Positions 45,515-56,165 of a stretch of DNA of 64,000 nucleotides are shown in pieces. The DNA is taken from NCBI GenBank assembly GCA_034509735.1, contig JACGWO010000003.1, positions 1,984,001 to 2,048,000 of the forward strand, read 5' to 3'. The DNA comes from Sesamum alatum. Its lineage: Eukaryota > Streptophyta > Magnoliopsida > Lamiales > Pedaliaceae. Position numbers and translations under genes: made by a program. The notes below the pieces were generated by a model. The model did no database searches. It saw only the letters and a program-made list of their open reading frames with translations, and had not been told where the DNA came from. Each line of letters starts with the position of its first letter. Position 1 is the stretch's first letter.

Positions 45515-47230
45515 TCCTATAGAGAATTGGACCAAGGATTGCATTCATTGGATGAGTGTCGTGTTTCATCGCTGATAGACGCTGGATGTCTATGCAATAT
45601 TAGTGGGTTAGTTGACAAAGGTGTCAGCTGACTAAGGTGACTCGTGGGAATCATCATATGGAAGCCACACGGGTTTGGTCGGTATGACTGGTATTCCCGG
45701 TTCCAAGAGTATGGGATTAGTCCTCGAACTTGAGGAATCACGACAGTCACTTACATACGAAGGTTGTATCTTGGATCTGGTGAGCAGTGATTATGTCGTA
45801 AGGCATGGTCATCATGAGACTTGTTTAGTGGAGTCGGAGTACGTAGAGAGGACGGTGAATTCCAAGATAGGATCTGTCCCCAAGACAGCGAGATCTCCTA
45901 TGCGCTATGAGATGGTTTAGACTCTCAAAGTGTATGGCCATAGCATTTGATTGAGTGTGAAAGAATTTCCTATGTCAATTATAGAGATAAATCTATCTCG
46001 AGTTTTAAGCATGGATGCCTAGTCAAGGATGGGAACTGATGTCCTAATTCCAGGCCTTAGTCACTAAGGCCGGGAGACAAGCGACAGTAAGACCGTACCT
46101 GTATGTAACTTGGAGCTTAAATGTTCATGTCATATATTCACCTAGTCTCTAGTGCCATGAACCGTTGCTAGACGACCACCCATGGTGATGGACTACTTTG
46201 GTTATGGGATAACAGGAAGTAGGTCTAAGTCTAGCTGAGGGTAAACCTAAAAAGTTACACACGATTCACTAAAAGTGAAGGAATTAATTTAGAATTAATT
46301 TTGGGAGATAAAACAATTTAATTGGATTAAATTGATCCTTTTTGGAGTGACAAGCCGTCGTCGATTAATTGGATTAATCGGGCTTGGTTCATAAACTGGA
46401 TTTATGAATTTAGAAGTTGGGCTTTCCCTTTTTAATTAGATTAAAAGGTAGAAATTATTATTTAGGGCTTAAGTATTAAATTATATTTAATGCATAAAGT
46501 CCATTGGACCTTGGGCCATTTAAATTAGATTTAATCGACCCATTCTATAAAGCCCATCAAGAATGGACGAACGAGATTTGATCTAGAGGTTTTGAGATGG
46601 GTGGCTAGGATTCATCCAAGCAAGAGGTTTGACTAGGTCAAAAACCTAAGTTGATTGGGATTCGACTAGGTGAAATCCCTAGTTGCTTAGGGTGTGTCTC
46701 TTTGGAAGAATTTGAGTAGGATTATATACTCAAACACACACACACCTCACACACTAATCTCTACACAATTTTTGCCATCTCTCTCTCGTCCACCCTTCTT
46801 GCTACTCTCCAAGATTTTCCCTTTGTTTTCTTCATTCATTCAAGGTAGACCATTAGAGACATCGATAGCTAATCAATAGCGTTATATCGATGTCCCTTCT
46901 CTCCTAAACAACTTCATGTTAGCACGAGAGTTCATTGGTATCCGGTGAGCATGTGGACGTTTTTAGAGGGTCTCTATGTTGAGATCTTGGTGGCAAAATG
47001 GAGAACAATACATGTAGCCTAATGAAGAAAACTACGAGGATAAGTTTTCTTTTTACGTTTCTTGTTCCTCCAAATTCTATGGCCTCCATGTTGTGTACAT
47101 TTCTTGAACATGAGATACACCAAATGCCGGGAGAATCAAGGGCACACCCCTTGATCTGTTATGCATGTTTAATGTATGCTTTAATTCCGTCTCTTTGACG
47201 TTTTGATTTTAATATTACACGCTCCCGCGC

Positions 47231-49437
47231 TGAAAGAATCGGGTACAACCCGAAAATGCAACGGAAGCGTAAAATGCGAATTTAAGGCGTAATTTTAAAT
47301 GGATTCAAAGGGGTGTTCCCCTTTGAACTTCCCGGGCGTTTGATGTTTGTCAAAGCATAAATTAAAGAGGAGAAGAATTCTGAACATATGGCTAAAGGAA
47401 GTAAACAAAAAGATACATATATTGTAAATAGAAACCAACCTTTTGTTTACTACACGTAGAACCGGTACTAGCGTTGTTCCATTTTCGTTTCTCCTTCCGT
47501 TCACTTGAGGATCCAAATTAGAATCCCTCTAATTTGTCCACACCACACTATGGAAGAGTGTATCCTCTAAGCTATTGCTAGATAGAAGTACAGAAAAAAA
47601 AAGAAAAAATAATCCAAAACAACACTATTGTTTAGTACCTTTGGAATGCTTTTACGTTCAACCTTTCCAAAAGTATGAACACAAAAAGGAGAGTATTTTT
47701 AGAGATTTTGGAGAGTTTTTGCTGGAAAAATTCGTGCAACAGCTTGTGTGTAAGTTATGTGACTTGTTTTGCGTATGTAGAGTTGTTGAATTCAAAATTC
47801 AACTTCTATGGTTAACTTCCAAAGCAACCTACATACACTCACCACTCTCTACATAAACATGCAACATTATAGCAAATAAAACCACCCACCAAACCATATA
47901 AAGGCTGGTCACATGTGCCTCACATGTGGAAGATTTTAATTCTTCCTTCACTTGCTATAAATTGAAATTTTTTTCCATGGACTAGGACTACTAGTCGTGG
48001 ACTTTTATTTAATCTAATTAAATTAACTCCAAACAAAGTCCATTGAACATTAATTAATCCAATTAATCTCAATCCAATTGATGCCCATAAGTTTATTTAA
48101 TCCAATTAAATAAATATAAGTCCGAACTCTAATTATTTGATCCAATCAATTAAGTAATCCAAACCCGATAAATTAATCCAATTAATTTAAAGGTTCTAAG
48201 TCCAAAAATTAACTAATCCAATTAATTAATTCTTGGACCATCCATCAAATGGATTTCCCAATAAATGATCCAATCATTTATTTTTCTCCTTGAATTATTT
48301 TAATCCAATTAAATTAATCCGCTTCTTCTAGAATTAATTCCAAATTAATTTTACCAATTCCATAGTGATTTATGTGTGACTCTTTAGGTTCACCCTCAGC
48401 TAGACTTGGGCTTGTGTCCAACACAATTGTTCAATTAAATCTAATTTAATTAACTAATTTCCAATTAACCATTAATTGGAAAACGCCCGTCACCATGGGT
48501 GGCCGTCTAGCAATGGACCATGGCACTAAAGACTAGGTGAATGTTGGCGTGAACGTTTAGGCTCCCCAGTTCCATACGAGTATGGTCCTTCCATCATCCG
48601 TCTCCCGGTCTAAGTTTAGGGCATGGAATTGGGCGTCGGTTCCCATCCTGGACTAGACAACTATGCTCAATAACTCGAGACACGTTTTCTCTATTAATCA
48701 ACGTAGGAAACCATTCCCTACTCGACCAATCGCTGTGGCCACAGACTTAAAGAGTTTAAACCATCTCAGAGCGCATAGGAGACTCAACTATCATATTCTG
48801 ACAAGTGACGGATCCTATCTTGGAATCTACCGTCCTCAATACATACTCCGACTACACTGGATAAGGCTTATGATAAACGTATCCCAGATACGGACATCTC
48901 TTGCCAAACCCTAGATACAGCCTTCACATGCATGTGACTGCCATGAATTATCAGAGCCGAGAATTCCAGTCATACCGACCAAGCCTCCAAGGCTTCCATA
49001 TGAAGATTCCCGCGAGTCAGTTCAGTCAGTTGACATCCTTGTCAACTAACCCACTAATATTGCATAGACGTCCAACATCTATTGCCGATGAAACACGGCA
49101 CTCATCCAATGAATGCAATCCTTAGTGCAGGTCTCTATAGGACCCTCGATACCCTGTCTCGAGGTCCTCGACTTGGAACGTTTCAGACCAATCCTCAGAA
49201 GTTGGTTTCATAGCTGTCATCCAATGCGCAACCCAACTACATGGGTTATACAATTAGTCTGTGGGAATTTGTTGTGACGTTAAAATGCCGTTTAACGTAA
49301 TTAGTAAGCACAACAAACACATACTGCTAAGGATGAATATTTAATATATTCATTGAGTCAATATTACTTTAATAAAGATTGCTAAATAGAACCCAAACCC
49401 GCCAATCCAATTGGCTTTCTGATCACCTATTCTAACA
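47231..49437 (-). repeat. Long LTR on minus strand (R3), 2207 bp
   Basis: Full ends TGAAAGAATCGGG...ATCACCTATTCTAACA. The flanks differ (CGCGC left, GTGAT right), so one side was rearranged after insertion. U5 hairpin TTCAAAGGGG/CCCCTTTGAA at 47304-47327. It abuts F7 tail to tail and forms a large inverted repeat with it. Confidence 0.88.
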
Positions 49438-50606
49438 GTGATTATGTGCGTTGAATGGAAATGGATGATCACGAGCCCTAGCCCACTAAGATTTCTTTCT
49501 CCTTCTCCCCTTCTAGTTGCCTTGGAATAATAAGGCATTCTTTCTCCCTCCTTATGTACTCCCCCCGGATTTTCGCTAGGGTTTCTTTTTACATATGTAA
49601 TGAGAGTAGAATAGGAGTGAGGATTTATTTTTATGTTTTTTGTGGAGAAGAAGGAAGGTCCACATGGAGAGCCCAGAATGGAGATCCAAGGCATTTCCAT
49701 GAAGAGATGAAAGAGAAAAGAGACCAAGGCCCATCAGAATTATGATTGGGTTACTATTAATGTAATAGTGTAGGACCAACCCTAGATTGACCATAGATCC
49801 ACTGTGGGCTCAGTGGGTCGCATAGGATTCGGGCTCGTGATCATCCAACAGAGGCGTGCTAGGCTTTAATTTTGCATGTGGCTGTTATGATGGATGAATG
49901 GTTTTTATTTATCGTATAACTGCTATGGGATGCAATTTATTTATTTACGCATTGTGGATGAATGAATGTGTTTATATTTGCATATGAGATCTCGGTCATT
50001 TACAACTCTCACATTGGTTGGACCAATTTCCAAATATTAGACCCTAGACAAAATGGACATGGACTCTAGGAGTTTGTCCATGCCTTCCAGTCCATGGCAT
50101 AGTGAGGAAGCTCATTTAGGTCGATAGCATGGTCTCACGAGTCGGGGCACGTCTATCGTACTTAAAAGAAGCTGCACTATGTGATGAAAGAAAAATAGAC
50201 CACTGTTGCCTGTCTCACGAGTCGTGGAGGTAGCTGCGGGTCTATGATTCAGTTGATTGGATCGGGTTTAACGCCCGATTAGCATGATTCTCTTGGAGTC
50301 CTCGGGATCATGTGAAAGGGTGAGGCAATAATCTTGGGAATCTCGTGGAACGAGAATGGTATGGCATACCTCCCACAAGATTCTTCCCATGCGAATCGTA
50401 AAAGCGGGGTATGGGAAAATTCGCTATGGATCCCAAGCCCACTAGAAAAAGGTTTTCCGAAAATAACGTTTGAGAGTATCGTGTTTTCGTATAAATAGTG
50501 GGAGCATTAAATAACTAAAGACCAAGAGTTTAATTATTTATCAAACTTCCGCCTTTTAAATTCTGCTGATCGCGAACTCTGTTTTTTTTTAAATGTAGAT
50601 TTAAAA
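49438..50606 (+). other. Leader of the copia element H
   Basis: Homologous to the leaders at 24984 and 39840. Shared phrases are TGTACTCCCCCCGGATTTT at 49555, GGGCTCAGTGGGTCGC and GTGATCATCCAACAG near 49806-49850, and the palindrome CTCACGAGTCGGGG (50135-50148) plus CTCACGAGTCGTGG (50214-50227). A poly-T run precedes the gag start. The 5' part and LTR are lost at the R3 border. Confidence 0.78.
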
Positions 50607-51328
50607 ATGTCTAAGAACCCACTATCAACCATACTTGAGACCAACAAATTTAATGGAACATATTACAACGACTGGTTACGCAACCTCAGGATAGTCCAAG
50701 ATTACGAGAACCAAGGCTACGTCATGGACGAGCCTCTCCCTAGGACCTTACCGGAAGGATCCACGCTAGAAGAACGTGAGACGTTCGAGATTTGGCATAA
50801 GGATAACCGGAAGGTCCGTAGCATCATACTTGCTTCAATGACGAATGAGATTTAGAAGTAATATGAATGGCTAGACGATGCCCCTTCCATTATGGCTCGC
50901 CTTAAGGATTGCTATGCAATCCCGGACGGGCATACTAGGTATGTCGCGACTAAGGCGTTCTTTGGAACCAAAATGACAGAAGGATCCTCTGTACAAGAGC
51001 ACGGGGTTAAAATGCTTACCCTGGTGGAAAAGCTCGAGGGTCTAAAGGCAGGCCTCGATAATGAGACGTACATAGATGTGATCCTTCAGTCACTCCCACC
51101 CTCCTTCGACCAATTTATTGTTAAATATAACATGAACGCACTTGAGAAGGGCATTCATGAGTTGATCAATATGTTGGTGCAATACGAGGTAACGACCAAA
51201 AAGTCCATGCCTTCGGTATTGTTTGGAGGTGCTTCAACTTCCAAGACGAAAGGCAAGGGTGCCGGACGTTGGAAAAGGAAGGAAGGGAAGGGAAGCCATC
51301 AAAGCAGCTACGAACACTAAGAGTGTTC

Positions 51329-53320
51329 TGAAAGCCTTGGGTAGGCGTGTGGATCGTCCCGGGAATAGCGCGAATGCGGAAGCGCGGTATAAATTTAAAT
51401 TACAAATTTAAACATGCATAATACGTATAAAATAAAACACGTTCAAGGGGTGTGCCCTTGAAATTTTCGGGTGTTTGTTGTATCTCATGAATTAAAATAA
51501 GCATGCATAGCAATCATGGAGCCATAGGATTTATAAATAAAATAAAAGGAAGACGAAAACGTAAAAGAGACCTACCGGTTCGTCGTTTTCCTCTTCTAAT
51601 CGGTACTCGCGTTGTTCCCCGATTTGCTCCAAGATCTCGTATGTGAGATCCTCTAATTTGTGACACGCAATCCACCAACGTATCTTGTACTTCGTTTTAA
51701 CGAAACGAACAAGTATTTTATTGGAAAGGACGGATCAATCACACGTTATTATTTAACGGGATTAATCCTCCTTTGTTCAATTGTCAACACAAAAGAACAC
51801 GAGAGAATTCTTGGAGAGAGAGAGGAGAGAGGCGGACGAGAGAGAGGGAGAGGCACACGAGTTCTAGTGTGTGTGTGTGTGTGTGTGTGTGTTGAAGAAT
51901 CATCATCTCTCTAAGGGTGAAGGGCTAGGAGTATATATAGAGGAGGAGTTTAATCCTCTTCAAACTCCAACTCTAGGAAGACTAATTTGACTAGAATTTT
52001 GACCTAGTCAAAGTAGTAATTTGACCTAGTCAAATTAATCCTAGCCATCCATCTCTCCCTTTTAATCTCAACCATTAATTTAATTTAATGGAATATTTAA
52101 AACCTATTTAAATATTCCAAGGGCAATAATAAATATAAATATTTATTCTAAGCCCATTAAATTAATTTTCTAATAAATCTAATTTATTAGATAAATCCCT
52201 TTTATCTAATAAAAGGAATTAATTCTTTCCAAGAAAATTAAGGACCCGATTAAATCCAATTTAATCATTCCATTTCTCCAAATATTTAATTCCAAATTAA
52301 ATACTTTATTGTGTGCAGATTGTGTGTGACTCTTTAGGTTCACCTTTCAGCTAGACTTGGTCGGATTCCTAGAATCAGCCCATTACCATAGGTGGCCATC
52401 TAGCAACGGTCCATGACACCAGAGACTAGGTGAATATACGGGGATGGAGATTTAGGCTCTAACAGTACACTTGTCCTTTCGTCTACGGTGTCACTACTTA
52501 GGGTCTAGGGCACGGAAGATGCAGGTACCCATTTTGGACCTAAGTGTCGGTCTGTCCTTTACTAAATGTCTCAAGGGAAACCTTCCCTTCTGTTCAGTTA
52601 CTGTGGCCACAGATTTTAGGGACAAGACACAGAGCATTTGTGAGACTCAACTGTCAATACCTTTTGACAGGAGACAGATCCTTTCTTGGAAACTACTGTC
52701 ACTCTGTACACCGGAGCTGCACTAGACATGGCTTATGACTACTCAAGTGCTTCTTGGAAATATCTCACCATATCTAGAAATACAGCCCTCATGTAGCGGT
52801 AAACTCAGCAGTTCCTCAAGTCAAAGGACTTGACCTGTACCGTTGGAACCTCGAACACACGTCATACCTAGCCGACCCTACTCAAGGTTCTCCGTAAGAC
52901 GGTTCTCGCGAGTCACCTCAGTTAGCTGCTCCCTAGCAGCCTAACCCACTAACACTGCTTAGACGACCTTCGTCACCCGTCGATGAAATACGACAGCAGA
53001 TGCTTAGTGCAAATCTCAAGGGGAATCTCGGTACCCATTTTCGAGATTCCTTGACTTGGAGATTTCCGGACTGATTCGGCGGGAGTGATTTCATGGACCT
53101 ACCTCCAAGCGTAGTCCCAGTCCCCGAAATACGTTTTCAGTCCGTGGGCTTTGTTTGCGTAGTGAACAGATATGTATAAAGCAGATGCAGTGAACACAAA
53201 CAAAGTAAATGCCAAATGAATTTTACTTCTTATTCATTAATTTATCAAATCCTTGAAATTGTTCAAACATAGGTTACAATTCGCCTGCCAAGATTGGCTA
53301 CATGGTTACCTATTCTAACA
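51329..53320 (-). repeat. Solo long LTR on minus strand (R4), 1992 bp, TGTTC duplication
   Basis: TGAAAGCCTTGGGTAGGCG...GTTACCTATTCTAACA with TGTTC at 51324-51328 and 53321-53325. U5 hairpin TTCAAGGG/CCCTTGAA at 51442-51462. TATA box (minus) at 51932-51939, with GT and GA runs at 51868-51893 and 51817-51852 on its downstream side. It splits gag of element H. Confidence 0.95.
51932..51939 (-). promoter_or_regulatory. TATA box of LTR R4
   Basis: TATATATA in the minus-strand context CCTCTATATATACTCCTAG. The same block recurs in R5 (about 54785-54792). A CA-rich then CT-rich tract follows in the transcribed direction. Confidence 0.6.
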
Positions 53321-53471
53321 TGTTCCCATTGCTAAAGAAGGGAAATGCAAAGGAAAGGGAAAGGTTGTCTCCAATCAACAGTCGAGGGCATATGACATAT
53401 GTATAAATTGCCGTGAGAAAGGGCATTAGAAGAGGGAGTGCCTCAAACTCCTCTCGAACCAAGGTATATTT

Positions 53472-54197
53472 GTGATTGAGGTTAATATGGTTACTAACTC
53501 TGCCTCTTGGGTATTAGATACCGGCTGTGGAGCTCACATTTGCAATGATTTGCAAGTGCTGAAAAGAAGCAGAAAACTGGGTAGCGGGGATATGATCCTG
53601 AAGCTTGGGAATGGCAAGGCCATCTCGGCAGAAGCAATAAGATCCGCCACTCTAGTAGTTAGTGATCGTATTAGTATAGAGTTAGACCAAGTTTATTATG
53701 TACCTAGTATGATTAAAAACATTATTTTTATTCCATTGTTAGACAATAGTGGTTATGAGTTTATGATCAATAAAAATTGCTTTTATTTGATGAGATGTGG
53801 AATTGCTCATCTACTTGGTACACTTAATAATGGGCTCTATATCTTGCAACAAACGAACTTCGTTCTTAACGCTCAACACAAACGTAAAATAGATAACAAC
53901 GGGAATGCACGACTGTGGCACGCTAGGCTAGGTCACATATCCCAAGACAGGATGAAAAGATTGGTAGACTCAAAGAACCTAGAGGTAGGGAACTTCAGTG
54001 AGCTACCAACTTGTGAATCCTGTCTAAGAGGGAAAATGACCAAAAAGCCCTTTCTAGGACAAAGCAGGCTTGCCACAGGTTTGTTGGACTTGGTCCATAC
54101 AGACGTATGTGGACCACTAAGGACGCAGGCCCGAGGTGGGTTCTCCTACTTCATAACCTTCACCGATGATCATTTACGGTATGGTTATGTATACCTT
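53472..54197 (+). pseudogene. pol: copia protease, pre-integrase and integrase start (element H)
   Basis: An open frame of about 240 codons. S-A-S-W-V-L-D-T-G-C-G-A-H-I-C has the intact protease active site D-T-G near 53517. Then come V-Y-Y-V-P-S-M-I-K-N, the pre-integrase zinc motif L-W-H-A-R-L-G-H-I with C-E-S-C-L-R-G-K-M, and the integrase start L-V-H-T-D-V-C-G-P-L and Y-F-I-T-F-T-D-D. It is cut at 54197 by the reverse LTR R5, so the triad's second Asp and Glu, RT and RNase H are missing. The frame itself shows few lesions. Confidence 0.92.
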
Positions 54198-56165
54198 TGT
54201 AAGCCTTGGGTAGTTGTGTGGATCGTCCCGGGAATAGCGCGAATGCAGAAGCGCTGTATAAATTTAAATTACAAAATTTAAACATGCATAATACGTATAA
54301 AATAAAACACGTTCAAGGGGTGTGCCCTTGAAATTCCTGGGTGTTTGTTGTATCTCATGAATTAAAATAAGCATGCATAGAAATTATGGAGGCCATAGGA
54401 TTTGTAAAATAAAAGGAAGACGAAAACGTAAAAGAGACCTACCGGTTCGTCGTTTTCCTCTTCTAACCGGTACTCGCGTTGTTCCCCGATTTGCTCCAAG
54501 ATCTCGTATGTGAGATCCTCTAATTCGTGACATGCAATCCGCCCACGTATCTTGTACTTCGTGCTAGCGAACGAACAAGTATGTTATTAGAGAGGACGGA
54601 TCAATCACACGTTATTATTTAACGGGATTAATCCTCTGTTCAATTGTTAACACAAAAGAACAAGAGAGAATTCTTGGAGAGAGAGGAGAGAGGCAGATGA
54701 GAGAGAGGGAGAGGCACACACGTTCTAGTGTGTGTGTGTGTGTGTTGAAGAATCATCATCTCTCTAAAGGTGAAGGGCTAGGAGTATATATAGAGGAGGA
54801 GTTTAATCCTCTTCAAACTCCAACTCTAGGAAGACTAATTTGACTAGGATTTTGACCTAGTCAAAGTAGTAATTTGACCTAGTCAAATTAATCCTAGCCA
54901 TCCATCTCTTCTTTTAATCTCAACCATTAATTTAATTTAATGGAATATTTAAAACCTATTTAAATATTCCAAGGACAATAATAAATATAAATATTTATTT
55001 TAAGCCCATTAAATTAATTTTCTAATAAATCTAATTTATTAGATAAATCCCTTTTATCTAATAAAAGGAATTAATTCGTTCCAAGAAAATTAAGGACCCG
55101 ATTGAATCCAATTTAATCATTTCATTTCTCCAAATATTTAATTCCAAATTAAATACTTTATTGTGTGCGGATTGTGTGTGACTCTTTAGGTTCACCTTTC
55201 AGCTAGACTTGGTCGGATTCCTAGAATCCGCCCGTTACCATGGGTGGCCTAGAAACGGTCCATGGCACCAGAGACTAGGTGAATATACGGGGATGAACAT
55301 TTAGTCTCTAACAGTACACTTGTCCTTCCGTCTACGGTCTCACTACTTAGTCTAGGGCACGGAAGATGCAGGTACCCATTTTGGACCTAAGCGTCGGTCT
55401 GTCCTTTACTAAATGCCGCAAGGGAAACCTTCCCTTCTGTTCAGTTACTGTGGCCACAGATTTTAGGGACAAGACACAGAGCATTTGTGAGACTCAATTG
55501 TCAATACCTTTTGACAGGAGACAGATCCTTTCTTGGAAACTACTGGCACTCTGTACACCAAAGTTGCACTAGACATGTCTTATGACAACTCAACTGCTTC
55601 TTGGCAATCTCTCACCATATCTAAGATACAGCCCTGACATACAGGTAAACTCAGCAGTTCCTCAAGTCAAAGGACTTGACCTGTACCGTTGGTACCGGGA
55701 ACACACGTCATACCTAGCCGACCCTTACAAGGTCCTCCGTAAGACGGTTCTCGCGAGTCACCTCAGTTAGCTCCTTAGCAGGCTAACCCACTACCACTGC
55801 TTAGACGACCTTCGTCACCCGTCGATGAAATACGACAGCAGATGCTTAGTGCAAGTCTCAAGGGGAATCTCGGTACCCATTTTCGATATTCCTTGACTTG
55901 GAGATTTCCGGACTGATTCGGCAGGACTGATTTCATGGACCTACCTCCAAGCTTAGTCCCAGTCCCCAAAATACGTTTTCAGTCTGTCGGCTTTGTTTGC
56001 GTAGTGAACAGATATGTATAAAGTAGATAAAGTGAACACAAACAAAGTAAATGCCAAATGAATTTCACTTCTTATTCATTAATAATTTATCAAATCCTTG
56101 AAATTGTTCAGATATAGGTTACAATTCGCCTGCCAAGATTGGTTACATGGTCACCTATTCTAACA
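54198..56165 (-). repeat. 3' LTR of minus-strand copia element J (R5), 1968 bp
   Basis: TGTAAGCCTTGGGTAG...CACCTATTCTAACA followed by the reversed polypurine tract (ATCTCCCACTTGACC, 56166-56180), so it belongs to the element on its right. It closely resembles R4 throughout, including the U5 hairpin at 54312-54332. It is inserted in the integrase frame of element H; the left flank is ACCTT. Confidence 0.92.

Larger units (their letters stand above)
41069..47230 (+). repeat. Long LTR (F7) broken into three by two solo LTRs
   Basis: Pieces 41069-41267, 43263-43365 and 45520-47230 join into one LTR: TGTTGGATTAGGTGATC... at the left, AAGTCTAGCTGAGGGTAAACC near 46226, U5 hairpin ATCAAGGG/CCCTTGAT at 47135-47155. 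The joins are fixed by perfect 5-bp duplications of the two inserted LTRs (TTCAA and TCCTA). The right end is cut at 47230 by reverse LTR R3. Confidence 0.88.
50607..53470 (+). pseudogene. gag: copia gag (element H), interrupted by a solo LTR
   Basis: ATG at 50607 opens M-S-K-N-P-L-S-T-I-L-E-T-N-K-F-N-G-T-Y-Y-N-D-W-L. A single stop at 50853 precedes a long open frame 50892-51320 (M-A-R-L-K-D-C-Y, S-L-P-P-S-F-D-Q-F-I, Y-E-V-T-T-K-K-S, ending in a Lys/Gly-rich stretch). At 51328 the coding sequence is broken by the 1992-bp solo LTR. It resumes at 53326 in the same frame and gives K-E-G-K-C-K-G-K-G-K and a zinc knuckle C-I-N-C-R-E-K-G-H-stop-K-R-E-C. Gag builds the particle and binds RNA. This copy has two stops but is the best preserved here. 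Confidence 0.9.

Noticed and set aside
49350..49727. 125-codon minus-strand frame overlapping the leader
   Set aside because: It crosses the border between LTR R3 and leader H, and related leaders have no such frame.
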